A stretch of 64,000 bases of DNA from assembly GCA_009733575.1 (NCBI GenBank), contig ML769511.1:62001-126000 (forward strand), written 5' to 3'. The notes beneath the pieces are model-generated. The model searched no databases, was not told where the DNA came from, and saw nothing but the letters and a program-made list of their open reading frames with translations. Of the stretch, positions 46,528-58,479 are shown piece after piece. Source of the DNA: Gymnopus androsaceus JB14. Taxonomy: Eukaryota; Basidiomycota; Agaricomycetes; Agaricales; Omphalotaceae. Numbering within the stretch: position 1 is the first letter of the stretch; every line of letters starts with the position of its first letter. Both the position numbers and the translations under genes were made by a program.

Positions 46528-48625
46528 TCATATGGTTCGACATATCCTTCCGTCCTCCATATCCTCCCAGCGGTCACCTCCGACTGCGATGGTACCATAC
46601 AAAAGTTGGTCCGGATCCCACTTGTCTTTAATGGACAGTAAGCGATCATAGTGTTTCCCGTAAAAAGCGTTCTTCCAGTCCAATGCAAAGGGGTCAGCCT
46701 ATTATAAGCCGAGTCAGAAAAAAACGTAAAACTTGATGCATAGGGGACTAGACCTCGTTAGCGTAGGCCCCACCACCGGCACTCAACTGCTTCAAGGGTT
46801 GGTCGAACACGACACTTATTCGCTTTTGATCATCCCAAATGCGTTCTAAAGGGTCGCTATCGTCAAAAAATCTGCTCACAAGATGGAGCTCATTGAGTGT
46901 GAACAAGAAATTAATAGATACACGCACAGAACGGGATTATACATTCTCTCGGCGTATCTCCACTCGGGATGGACGGCGTTATTCGGGTACCTTCCTGCTT
47001 CCCATGATGATGAAGGTCTTAACCCGATATCCCACACATACGCTCCACCATCCACAATATCCCTGGCTGCGCCCATGAATGCCAAAAATCCTTGATCCGT
47101 TTCGAATAACGACCTCGGGAGTAGCCTCCCGCCCAACTGATATCCCATGATGTCAAAGTTGTTATAATCCGCGACGGTCTCGACGTATTTCGCGTGCTCG
47201 GTCAAGTTGAGGGTGTAGTTAATTCCTAGATAATTGAGCTTGTCTATCCATGGCGTGAGCAGTGATGAGATTGTTTTTGCAGAGACATTTGGTCCAATCA
47301 AAGGATCCATACGGAATTTATTTATATCGTATGTTGAATCAAGAAAAGAACCGGTGTCCAGGATGGAAGGGATTATCTTCTGGTAGGCCGTAATGGCCTC
47401 CCAATAGGTATCACGAGAAATTCCGTCCGAGTTGAAGAAGAGCTGGGCCTTGGTCATCGGCATGTCGGGATGGGCTTTGACAGTGACAGACCATACAACT
47501 CCGTACGTTCCGCCTCCCTAAATCGATAATTAGATAGGAACGCGAAACAAGCATTGAATACTTCACCCCGCCGCTCAATGCCCAGTATAGGTCCTGGTTC
47601 TCCGTGGGAGACGCCGTAACAAATTTGCCGGTTGTAGTGATAACTTCGAATGCAAGGGTATGGTCTGCTGCCAAGCCTAGCACCGAACTCAGTACGGAAT
47701 GACCTAATAACTTCACTGTAACACTGAACTAAAGAGAGATCAAGCCAAGACGAACCTCCGCCCTGGATATATCCGCCCGCAAATCCTACTGACTGGCCCA
47801 TGTATGAATATCTTCCTCGGAAAAGGTAAAAAGACGACACACCGGACATTCCCCAGCAACTATCAAATGACCATGCTTGGTGGCCTCAGCATTAACCTCT
47901 GCGCCCTGCACCCCAGCTTGAACCTTTAGAGCAGGACCCTTGTATCCCGGAGATGAGTAACTGTCAAACCACTCTGTCTCCTTTAGGTGATGCATCCAGA
48001 CGGATATCGCTCCCGCACCGGTGGAGCGTCCCATGTAGCTGAATGCGATGTCGAAGGATAAGTACTGAATCCATCATAAATTAAGACGTACTCGTGGCCT
48101 GTATTTTTCACCACAAATCGCATGTTGTGCTTTCTCGCAAAGTCGATAGTCTTCACAATATGGTTAGGTTCAGAAACGTTGACTGCATACTGAACATAGG
48201 ATCCAATATAGCATGGCGATTCTCTTGGCGTAAACGGGTCGCAACTCTTGTTCAGGAAGACTGCGTCCATGATGGATGACGGGTGCGCAATACTATCAAA
48301 AGTTGTAAGCATTCCGAGCAATCTCAGCAGCGAAAAGGAAGACTTGCTGCATTTCCGTCTGATGCCAGTTTTTTTTCACATATTTGCATGCCTCGTCATT
48401 ATAATGGGGATCATGGCAAGGACTGCCCACAGGAATGGTCTTGATTAAACGGCCGTCGACAGAAACATTAAATGCGTTCCAAACGTCCTCCTTTGGCCAT
48501 GCCTCATCTCCAGGAAAGGTTCGACAGGCAGGAAGAGGAAGATATGGCGAACTAAGAAGCCCAAGTCCTTGAAGGAAAAGTTGCACTGATGATAATAGCG
48601 ATAAATTCGAGCTTTGCCACATCAA
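46528..48625 (-). CDS. Secreted FAD-linked oxidase, berberine-bridge-enzyme-like
   Basis: A signal-like N-terminus (NLSLLSSVQLFLQGLGLLSS) starts the protein. The FAD-binding domain shows RFVVKNTGHDYMGRSTGAGA (His of GHD for covalent FAD, restored by an intron inside the codon), VAGECPSVGFAGGYIQGGGH (Cys position of the second FAD bond), SSVLGLAADHTLAFEVIT, NQDLYWALSGGGGTYGVVWS and TVKAHPDMPMTKAQLF. The substrate domain follows. The BBE motif near the C-terminus reads YANEADPFALDWKNAFYGKH, then YDRLLSIKDKWDPDQLLYG, with a stop at 46528. The family oxidises alcohols, sugars or alkaloids with oxygen, giving hydrogen peroxide; the substrate here is not predictable. No frame break seen. Two palindromic promoter repeats lie upstream. 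Confidence 0.9.
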
Positions 48626-48810
48626 GAAAAGAAGATCCAGAGGAGGAAATCAAGGAAAAAAGCGTTCGAGATAAGTGATCGTGTTATCATGAAATCCATC
48701 ATAGTCGATCCATCATAGTCGACGGACCGTTCAATAAGCACCGTGATAACAGTTTGGTCAAGCAATGCAGGGACGGTTTAGCTTGGCAGCGGCATCATGC
48801 AGATAGCCAA

Positions 48811-48992
48811 TTACAAATTTCCGCGAGTATTCCGTAGGGCGGAAATTTGAGGCACCAGGTGAAGGAGTGTAGATTGGCAGCGTCATCACTCATGCAATGG
48901 TATGTAAATGGATCGCACGAGCGGACTTCTTCACTGAACTACAAAAACTTCCGCGAGTATTCCACAGGGCGGAATTTGTAGCACCAGGTGAA
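48811..48992. promoter_or_regulatory. Duplicated palindromic element upstream of the FAD oxidase
   Basis: Copies at 48811-48862 and 48940-48992 share TTCCGCGAGTATTCC, AGGGCGGAA and GCACCAGGTGAA. In the first copy AAATTTCCGC and GCGGAAATTT form a perfect 10-bp inverted repeat; the second keeps TTCCGC/GCGGAA. They lie 190-370 bp before the oxidase start codon (48625, minus strand). CGG/CCG half-sites in inverted order are what Zn2Cys6 regulators bind, so a regulatory role is plausible. Confidence 0.55.
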
Positions 48993-49868
48993 ACAGGTGA
49001 AAGGCTTCAGAAACGTACTCGGTCATCACCATGCGTCGCCGAACCGCACAAAAGAAACAGCAAAAAAACCAGCTGTCACAGATCATCGATGGTTGGAGCA
49101 GAACATAAGTGGCAGCACGTGTAAGTCGTAAATGCCGAGTGAGTGCCGCTAGCGTTTGATCGGACATCAGATGCCTATTAAAGACTTGCAAAGTGCAGCT
49201 TTGACCGTGTCAAACCTCGACCTGAGCCGGGCTGATGAGCGTATTATCAAAGATCTCGGTATAAGTACATGGCTACGTAAATCTGCCTTTCATCGGGAAT
49301 TTCCAAGCTCAGTCGGTCAGCCCATAGCCACGTACGTAGAATGTCTCCCTTCTAAAGTTCCCATTGCCGAAATTGACGTGAGCCTAGAATAACTGTTTTT
49401 ATCGATTAGATCCCTCTAGAGGAAAAAAACCAAAGATGGAACGGATTATATCGCTCGCTAGCCTGGTAACCAATCCCTCTAAGATGCGGTGAAAAACGAA
49501 ACCTCGTTAGAGGTTTCTTACTTTGATCATCGAACTCTTAGAGGGGACTGCGTTAGGCCTGATCCCTCACTCATTATCGCTTTAGAACGTACACTGATCA
49601 TGACCTTTTCCCTCCTTTTTTTCTCACTGATATCAACTTTGCTAACTCGTGTGCGTGAGTGTCGAAGTAGGTATCGAATTCAGAGCACTCGAGCCTGAAG
49701 AACAATTCAATTGGCGAGACCGACGAAGAAAAGACACTAATAGATCATAGTAAAAAGACGAGATACATGATAAACTCGTATTCTAAACGTTAACGTCTCT
49801 GTCTTCTACTCAACTGTGGCTAAACAAGGCTTAGCTGAGGAAGGAGTCAGACATGACATCGTCTGTTA
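48993..49868. other. Intergenic with hairpin at 49475-49545
   Basis: No gene supported. CCCTCTAAGA (49475-49484) pairs perfectly with TCTTAGAGGG (49536-49545), and ACCTCGTTAGAGGT forms an inner hairpin between them. Function unknown. Confidence 0.45.
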
Positions 49869-51053
49869 CTATATGGAATCAATGTCCAAATGATCAGTAA
49901 CATTCCTCCACTCTTTTACCGTATTCAACATCGTCTCGCACTTTGCCTCCAAATCACCGTTAGCCTCTCGTCCCAAAGGTAGGTACAGCGACCAATTTCT
50001 ACCCTTCGCTGTACCTTCCCCTCTCACGACATCAACAATGACTTCGACTGCCTTATCTGGGTCCCCACTTTGCTTTAAATCCAACGCCTCCAGTTTTGAC
50101 TGGATCAGCTCCCGCATTGGAGCATAATCTGGATCGGGATTCTCAGGTATCTGGAAGGGATACCCAAGAACGTTCTGCTCAGTTCGAAAGCTGCTAGGCT
50201 CGACAATAAGGACGCGGATAGAGAATTGAGAAAGCTCCTTTGCGAGAGCTTCGCTATACGCTGGTTAAGATACCACGTTAAATCGGATGCACGATTCTAA
50301 CAGTAACTTGGACTAGACCTCGTAGAGCTGCTTTTGAAGCGGCATATAGAGCTTTTGTGGGTTATAAGCAATGATGTCTTCTAAAAGCAAAGTCTCCAAG
50401 CTTACACAAACTCTGTCGTGAACGGATTAGAGAGGGTCTATTCAGAATGAGATGTAAACTTACTTGAATCGGATTCCAGCTACTGCGACTCCCAATCATA
50501 ACGACAGTTCCTTCTTTCCTACTACGCATTTGCGGAAGGATTGCGTTCGTTAGGATCGCTGGGCCGTAAAAATTGGTCTGGAACTGGGTTTGAAAGTCGA
50601 CTAGCCTGTCGGAGTGAGTTGGTCAGTCAAAAGAACAAAGAAAGTATACGAATGAACGTACGCAGCATCTTCCGCTAATATCTTCAAGGAATACCCAGCA
50701 TTGTTCACCTAGATAGTTCCCTTTATAGTCCTGCCAGTCAGTTTAGCGAGAATATTACTCACCAAGACATCAACCCTCCCCCATAATGATAATGCTTCTT
50801 CGGCTTTACTCCTTATCGTAGTCTCGTCAGCACTTATATCTAGCTCCATTGTGCGCAGGTTGTCTGAAGGTTCGAAATGGGTTATCGATTTAAGATTTCT
50901 TGCTGTGGCAATGACTTTATCTCCTCTTCGAAGTACACTACGCACGAAACGCAGGCCAAAGCCGGATGAAGTTCCTGTAAGGTAAGTTAGTTTTGGGTTT
51001 ATTCATAGGAAAATGGGCTTGCCAGTTATGAGCCATACTCTAGGAGCAGACAT
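49869..51053 (-). CDS. Short-chain dehydrogenase/reductase
   Basis: The gene starts at 51053 (MSAPRVWLITG) and continues after a 48-nt intron as TSSGFGLRFVRSVLRRGDKV, so the glycine-rich cofactor loop TGTSSGFG spans the junction. This intron needs a GC donor (ACTG|GCAAGC...TTACAG). Further motifs are MELDIS, VDVLVNNAGYSLKIL (NNAG), NFYGPAILTNAILPQMRSRK, GTVVMIGSRSSWNP and LYAASKAALRG (catalytic Y-x-x-x-K), then YSEALAKELSQFSIRVLIVE and PSSFRT. It belongs to the classical SDRs close to retinol-dehydrogenase-like fungal enzymes and uses NAD(P)H. Exon 1 is 51023-51053, exon 2 starts at 50974; the stop is at 49869. Confidence 0.9.
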
Positions 51054-51168
51054 GAACGTATTGGTCGCAGATACAGCAGATATCTCTGCACTCCATGATG
51101 AAATGATAACGGTCAAATGACCAGGTTTCCGTGGGGCGTTTTGGTTTATTTTGAGTTTGTTTGGGAAA

Positions 51169-51933
51169 TTAATTTCCTTTCTGACGATGTGGGTTGGGCT
51201 CGCTACAGTAGGCAACAGTCCACGTTAGAGAAGAGAGAGCTCGGACGAACAACATCATCGGATAGCCGGCGCTTACTATGAGCGCTAAAAGCGAATTCAC
51301 AGCCAAAAGGCCCAAAGTTAAACTTATAAGTACGCTGAACTGTCTGATTTTTCCTGAAGATTTTGCTTTATAGTACTTATGTATCTCTGGCACATACATC
51401 TGAGATTCGATCGTGTAACCAGGAAAAGCCCTAGTAATAGTAGATTGGGGACTACTTGCACAAAATACAAATAAGCAGCCTAATACTTAGGAGGAAACAA
51501 AGTAGAAGGTCTGCATAGCACCAGCTGCTCGAACACTTAAGGAGATTCGTGCGATGGCGGAATCGAGATATTCTGAGTCTGAAATAATACTAACCGTGCT
51601 ATCACCAGCGGAAGCAGGAGCGCTCAGTCTGAATCGCGCCGGTCAAATAAGCATAGCTGTAGTATGTAGATTGTTCAAAGAAAGGTGTGGACTCGAAAGG
51701 GAGACATCAATTATAAGATCCTGTAGCAAAATCGTTGGTGCTGCCGTGAGCGCTAACAGCGGTAGCGGCAAAGAAGGGGTAATCTGATGTCTAGGAAAGA
51801 GATGAGTACTGAGTCTATGAGCTCGAGCTTGTGCTTTAAATATCAATAAACTACTCACAAGGCCATTAAACGCAGTGATGTCGAGCGGAATTGTGGCAAC
51901 ACCGACTGTCCCTCTTGCCAAGAAACTTGACAT
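51169..51933 (-). CDS. Possible small membrane protein gene, poorly resolved
   Basis: From 51933 an exon-like segment MSSFLARGTVGVATIPLDIT ends at a good donor (GTGAGTAG). About 500 bp further, MYVPEIHKYYKAKSSGKIRQ runs into a hydrophobic span (FSVLISLTLGLLAVNSLLAL). The middle could not be joined in phase, and no family was recognised. It may be a real short gene or two unrelated frames. Confidence 0.25.
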
Positions 51934-53364
51934 AACTACATATGTATTGAGGCTAGGGTATCGAACCTCCGAGATCTAGAAATGACATGTCTTGTTTGTT
52001 TCGGATAACTAACGTACCGAGAATCATGAATAGAGCGCAAATATTTGGTCAAAGACTCACAAACGAAGTGGGCAGTCAAGGAAGCGTCTACCAAGGCGTG
52101 TACCGGATGACGCGACGCGGTCAGAAATAAGCCCCGCCTCTACGAATGAAGAAGATGAAGGCTTCAATAGACTGCTATATTGAGGTGTGTTTGGCTGGGG
52201 ATTGGCCCTCGCGGGTGGCTAACGAGAAAGTGTTACCAAGGCTCTTTGAGTGAATTTCCCCGACGCACTGGTTTCGAGTTGATGACAGGTCTTTCTGAAA
52301 ACAAACGCCGCAGTCAGAGAATGCGGTAACTGTAGCAGAGGACTCGTTATGGCTTCCGCGCCAATGCAGCCAATGCATACAATTCAAGAATCTGCAACCA
52401 TAGCATGCGTGTAAGAACAAGTCATCTATGTTCCAAGGAAGATACATACATATCTAGTTCGAGAACACCCTTGTCGTCAGGATTAACATTCCGCAGGCTA
52501 TACAACCCAACAATTTTGAGCATATCTCTGCTATGTACGTTAGATAAGTGTCAAGCGTGAAGTCGTCATTATTGTTAACTTTTAAACTGAAGAAGAACGA
52601 ACTGTAAGTCATATTTTCAATTTTCATATGTGACGGAACATCGGGCACGTTATGAAACAAACCAAGGGAGTTATGCCACGGGAACCTCGACCGCGACATG
52701 CAGGCTTGAAGCACCACGAATTCACAGAGGGAGCTGTGGATAGCATGAAGGTGAATCCTTCTTATCACTTGCGATTTCTCCGCCGTACAGTTCATATTGG
52801 CAATTTGAAGCAAGTCGCGAGACCGATTCATTTGTTGCGGATATTTAAATGACTGCATCATTGACGCAGCAGAGTCATGATGGATCAAACTGGTCATTGA
52901 GCTTCAATTAACACATCCGAGTCCTGTGATTTGCTTTAGAACAGAGTTTCCCAGACGATTCTTTTGAGGTGGATGGAGGTCCGAGGAAAGATAGAGAACA
53001 CGCTGAAGTCTAGAAAAGGAAATTCTTTCCTGTGATCGAAAATGATGATCAGGACGCCAGTGCACGCGTTCAATTCAAAACGCGTCTTGCTTCCCGCCAG
53101 CTTCCTGCCAAATGGCAGCCCGAAACGAGGAAACCAGGCTTGGGTATGTGGCAGGTCCCTCGGTCAGTGTTAGCGTGAATCAAACAACATGACTTACCCC
53201 TTCAAGTTCTTACAGTGGGACATCAGCCAAGGCATTGTTGAATTGATCATGATGAAGGCGGCAGTTTAAAGGCCTGTGCTCCAAGTTTTCTATTTTTTTC
53301 CCTCCACCAGCAAACGATACAGGAACGATACGAGGACAATCAGGAACTCAGGTTCCGCCAAAAG
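51934..53364. other. No gene recognised
   Basis: A 147-codon minus-strand frame (52454-52897) has a hydrophobic tail but no family resemblance, splice partners or good context. The last ~100 bp are the leader of the next gene. Confidence 0.4.
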
Positions 53365-55598
53365 ATGACTGCATCTTCTCATGAACCGTTTAAAACGGTT
53401 ACCGGTCCTGACTCCAGTATCTCTCCTCTACACTCAACCAGAAGTAGAAAGAGCTCCTTGTATTCGCTCTTTACTGGTAAAAGTGACTCGGTTTTTTCCA
53501 ATCCTTCTCAACAAACGATTACTGCTATTACTTCTCCCCGGAGTTCAACCACTTCATTCTTAAATTCGCCTGACAATCACTCCCGACCTCGACTTGGAGT
53601 TCATTTGAAGAAGGCAAAGTCTTTGGCCAGCATGAAAGGCTTACTATCGCCTTCATCACTCGCCCCCAATCTTTCCCGGTCCACTTCAATCGCTGGTCCA
53701 TCCAACCTTGGCCTATCTCATTCAACGACTGCGCTTCACTCGGGAAGAATGGATTTTTGGATGCGCCCAAGAGAAAGCGATGAGGTGGCTGCAACAGAAT
53801 CACTAGATATGGGTACGTCACAAACTACCAATTCAATCAATCTATTGAACATTACACAGACAATTCACTAGCCCCATCTCGAAAGGCCGAAAACCCTGCT
53901 GACACACCCAAATTCTCCATTCGTGTAGTTGGAAGAGGCGGCCAGGGGTCACGTCCTCGCCGAGCGAATAAACAGCATCAGCTTCAACGAGATCAAACTG
54001 CTCCCATTTCTACAGTTGATCCATCTGATACTGTATCAACTGTACCCACAAGTGCAGGAGCTGTGCCAGGACCAACCATCGTTCGCGTCGTGGGAAGAGG
54101 AGGCTTGGGTTCAAAACGCCGAGTTCGTTTAGACTCATCTCCGTCTCCTCTTCCATCCTCTGCGCTCCGCAACCCCGTTGTGGACTCACGACAATCAAGA
54201 GGTTTAGCCGAAGGAACATCTCCGCATCCAGCTATTCGAGTCAGTGGTCGAGGAGGTGCAGGATCGCGACCTCGACCTCAGGTTTCGTCAGGCTCCCCAT
54301 CAAACATGTTCAAAATTAGGTGGCGAAGGCGAAAGAAATCGTCCGAAGCTGCCACCTCACCTATTTCGCCCAGCGTGAATCCTCTCAAATTAGGTGTTCT
54401 GCGACGTTCGAGAGCAAATACTCTTCCCTCATCTTCGAATAGAGATAACTCTCAGCCCCTTCCAACCATCCCAGCATCGCCTCCTAATTCTACTACTATC
54501 GATTTCAACTCCACATCCACACTCTCCGTACACCTTCATCTATCTGACGCCCTGATCCCCGCTCCCGTTGGTCCCAGGACCAAAATAGAGCGCACTTTGG
54601 GTGACACGGTACCCTCGAATATACTGCTATCCACAAGCGCCAATCACATTGACACTGGTTCGCTTGGCAAAAAAGTTCGCCGACAGTCTCGCGATTCCAC
54701 AAAGTCCTCTTCCTCTTCACGAAGTTATAATACCACCAGGTCTCGCCGACGAGCTAGCGTAACACGTTCACTTTCAAGTATAGGCTCGTTCATCCGTCTT
54801 CCTAAGCCTTCATCGGAGGTCTATATCTACACTGAAGGAGCTGGAGCTGAGGAATACGGGTATGATGATGAAGAAGTGTGCTGGGTTGATAACGATTATG
54901 ATTCACACTCGCGAGAGGGTGTATCTATCTCCCCGATAGCCTTTTCAAATCGCCCTCCATCTCCTGTGCCCCCGCCGACCAAGCCCAAGCTAGTAATAGA
55001 ACTTGGGACTCCAACTGGTTCGATCGTACACTCCATAAGCCCGGAGACGGATGGGTCGGGATATAGCTCGGTAGAAGGATATGAGGACGAGGACGAAGTT
55101 CACAACGAAGATGATAACGCCCTGTCCGACCTGCTAACGCCGGTAACACCCCCCAATGACACTGGTATCCCTGATACACCGCACTCGTGCGATGCTGTAT
55201 TACCAGTATCCCCAATCATTTTTTCTGAGCGCCCAGTGTCTATTTTACCTCCATTTGCACCCCGTTCCGAAAATGAAGCTGGAGAAGGAGATGCTGATCC
55301 TCATGTGGATATGACCTCCAGCACTCCTCGGACGGCGTTGAAATATCTTTTGTCAGAACCATTGATGAATTCGATATCAGCCTCCATCTCCGCTTCTTCC
55401 TCTACCTCCACCTCTGCCACAACATCTTCATCTCACTACTCCGAACTCTCACCTAGTGATTCATCATCCGTCGCCATTGCCGATCTTACGGACTCGCCCG
55501 TCCGAAATACTACCCTTGTTCCTCTTCTCGGCCAGGCTGGACAGGAGAGTGGAATCGAAAGGATATGCAGGACGTTATTCGGTCATTGCGGGATCTGA
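53365..55598 (+). CDS. Low-complexity protein with repeated GRGG-GS motif
   Basis: Two exons (53365-53812, 53860-55598) give 728 aa. The protein is serine/proline-rich and mostly disordered. Near residues 165-260 a ~15-residue motif is repeated three times: IRVVGRGGQGSRPRR, VRVVGRGGLGSKRRV and IRVSGRGGAGSRPRP. A basic region KIRWRRRKKSS follows, then RSRRRASVTRSLSSIGSFIR, an acidic stretch (YEDEDEVHNEDDN) and serine/threonine tracts (SISASISASSSTSTSATTSS). The GRGG core recalls the RGGAGN repeats of DUF3602-type fungal proteins, which is only a resemblance. A nuclear or RNA-binding role is possible from the basic GRGG repeats but unproven. The intron donor GTACGT and acceptor ACACAG fit well. 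Confidence 0.8.
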
Positions 55599-56256
55599 AG
55601 TGATTGTTGTCCGTTGTCCGAGTTCGTATCCTGGATCTCTGTTGTCCATCACACGATGACTGGGTGGGCTTTTCTTTCATTCTCATCAAGTGTTCGTTCC
55701 TCTGCATGCAGTCATGCATCTTTCTCTCTCTCTACTATCATTCATCATTTCCCTTTAGCTTTTCATTGCATCCACATTAGACTATCGTTAACTTATCCCT
55801 TTACGCTTCTCTTCACTCCTCAGTGCGCACTTGCATTTCCCCCTCATGAAGATTTCATGCTCATGCTCGTCTGCCGTGTACATATATAAATTGCTATCGC
55901 ATATTCACAATCCTTCAGCTCTTGACTCGACATCTACATTCACTTCACATTTGTATTATGATCAACAACATACTGTAACCTATTGTACATATAATATTGT
56001 AACATTGCTGCCTACAGTTCACAGAACTATAAATTATATCACTGTTCGTTGCATTAAAAGCATATGCTTGATATCAGGCGTGGATATCCGACCTAGTGTA
56101 CACGATTTTTGATACGACCTACAAGAAACACAACACATACGTATGGTTGAATAGAGAACACGGATCTTGGATGACGCGTCGATCCTGAAGATTGTCGCCT
56201 CCGATTCAGCTAAGCACTCAAGTGCTAAAATATGTACAAACTACACGCGAACGATT
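55599..56256. other. Convergent intergenic region
   Basis: 3' flanks of two convergent genes; AT-rich, no gene seen. Confidence 0.5.
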
Positions 56257-58063
56257 TCACCACAAAGGATCTTTCGCGGGGGCCTTGTTAAGACACACAC
56301 TCAACCGTGTCTCCCCTGTTCTTTTCGCCCAACGATAAACCTTCAATCCCCTAGGCCCAGTATGCATTTGCGCCATCGTCTTTTCATACCCCTTCGGATC
56401 CACGTCAGAACACAGATACACTTGAACGCTACGCTGTCGGTCGTAAATCAAGACAGACGACCCTTTTTGCATCTTGATGAGGAATGGGCTGTCTCCGTGG
56501 ATATTCGAGGGAATAGGTGGTGGGTTATCGGTGTCGTACGTGTTTTTTGGTGCCGTCCTCCATGATATTAGAGGACATAAAGCTGACATGGCTAAAGTAG
56601 AGCTTTTGGCCCATCGCGGCGGAGAGTCGCATTTCTGTGGACATCATGCTGAAGTTGATGTCGACCCAGTCACCACCCTTCAAGGAGTTGCACATCGGCT
56701 TGTGCTCTTTCCAATGCGATCGCTGGCAATCTAATGAATTCAATTAGAAAGTGTCCTGAAAAGGCTCATGAACCAACGACTGACCGGTCCCACAATATTC
56801 GACACTAAGGCATTGAGAGCATTTGCTTGTCGTTTTCTTTCCGCACACGACACATCCAGTATGATTGGTCAACCTTCCAAGATCTTGTTGACCGATGGGA
56901 GCGATAGGTAGCAAGAACGACAGCACAAAGGAAGCTTCGGTCTGTCTTCGCTGGGGAGAGTAGTTGGAAGAAAGACGCCGCGCGTTCAGATTTAGGATGG
57001 CGAGAAGGAGCTTCTGCTCCTCCGGACTAGCGGTGATATTCAGTACAGGCATCCGCTTGGCTTTTGACTGTGCTAAAGTGTCTTGGACCCAGCGAAAGGT
57101 CGTACTAGCAGGAGTGTCCCGCGTTCCACGACAGTACAAGAGCATCATGACAGGGTCTTTACCAATGGTACGAACTTCGATGATCTACAACGTCACGTTA
57201 ATAAATCAATGATAAAGATATATAAAGGACTTACTCGAATACAAATCGCATAACTTTTGTCCTTGTCCTGTACTATGGCTTTGTAGGCACCGATATCGAC
57301 ACCATTCGCGAGCGCCAGCACCGTTTGCCGAAGGTCTATGAACGTATTCTCATACATGTCCCAAGCATTCTGCTTCCCTTCGCTTCTGGCGCGAAAATTT
57401 GCGAGCGCTTCGACAATATTGTTTCGAGAGACTGATTTTTGTAAAGTTTCCCCTGAAGTCTCTTTGGACCAAGTAGGAAGAGATGATGGATCGAAAGGAG
57501 GTTTGTCGATGAGCTTTTCGAAGGACTGGGCAGCATCTATTGCACCGCGGAACTTCCGTTCTATGGCGTCGTCGGGAAGGCGAGTGTTAGGGGAGAGTTC
57601 GACGCCCATGCTGTGTAAGAACTTCAACTTTTCATCTCTGGTGATGTCGACTGGGATAACTTTCGAATTACTCGATTTGGCTTGACGTTTGATATTGTTC
57701 AAAGCCACCTTTGCCCAATCAAAACAGGTAGAGCAGTCGGCTTTTTGGTGTTCCCTGCATTCGTATACGCGATCCCCGGGTCGGCTTGATTTCGTTTCGA
57801 CTGCAACTTTTTCCAAGACATATGAGATTGGTGGTCGGTCCTGCCAGGTCGACAGAAATCAGTGGGATTAGTAGTGATACACTTCCACGGGAAATTACCA
57901 TGAAATGATACTCGGTGAGACCAGGGAAGGCTGCAGAAAGTTTGTCTATAATCTGGATGTTGTTGCTGAACCTATGGTCGGTGCAGCATTCGTTACAGAA
58001 TTCGCAGCCATGTTCACGACAGAACATGAAAGATCCAACGCAAACATCATCATCGTAGATCAT
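56257..58063 (-). CDS. MYND-type zinc-finger protein, one homopolymer frame break
   Basis: Start chosen at 58063 (MIYDDDVCVGSFMFCREHGC); the frame is open further upstream without ATG. An N-terminal cysteine-rich stretch (CREHGCEFCNECCTDHR) is followed by a helical middle (AKVALNNIKRQAKSSNSK, then WDMYENTFIDLRQTVLAL). The MYND finger is CVVCGKKTTSKCSQCLSVEY, then CGTDCQRSHWKEHKPMC, complete when the intron with donor GTCAGT before GACTGCC-type DCQ is removed. The C-terminal part (FLIKMQKGSSVLIYDRQRSV) is in another frame: a run of six T at 56543-56548 (KKN on the coding strand) needs one base fewer to read DGTKNTYDTDN. MYND fingers mediate protein contacts; this domain arrangement is known from basidiomycetes without assigned function. 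Confidence 0.82.
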
Positions 58064-58179
58064 TGAGAGGTGGTCGAGGTTCTGGTTCAAGTTGAACTGA
58101 GGATCAAAATAAAACACGCGCGCTTATTTCCTTCATCGCACAAAAGAATAGAAGTGAGCACGCACAATTGACCGTCCAC

Positions 58180-58284
58180 GACGCCAGCAGGATTTGAACC
58201 TGCGCCCTCAAAGAGGAACAGATAAGTTAACTGTTCTAAATGGGTTATTCGAATCTGTCGCCGTAACCACTTGGCTATAGCGCC
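58180..58284 (-). tRNA. tRNA-Ser(CGA) with a 24-nt intron
   Basis: The acceptor stem GGCGCTA pairs with TGGCGTC, with two G-U pairs. The D-arm is GCC/GGC and the anticodon stem ACAGA pairs with TCTGT around loop TTCGAA+A with anticodon CGA. An intron at 58224-58247 follows position 37. The long variable arm (CCTC-TTT-GAGG) marks a class II tRNA, and the T-arm is GCAGG-TTCAAAT-CCTGC. Confidence 0.92.
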
Positions 58285-58479
58285 GCTAACATATGAAGAT
58301 CAAATTTCTACAGCATGCACTATAGTAGACTCTACTTGCAACTTCACTACTATCTATCTATCTGCCCATGTTTATGCGACTCATTGGTCAATCGCTACAC
58401 CGAAAATAACCATCAACGAAACATGGTTGAATTGCGTAGCAAACTATCAACGCTACAAGCAGAGTATAATCCTGAAGCA

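Noticed and set aside
52454..52897. 147-codon minus-strand open frame
   Set aside because: No family resemblance, no splice-linked neighbours, atypical composition; likely chance.
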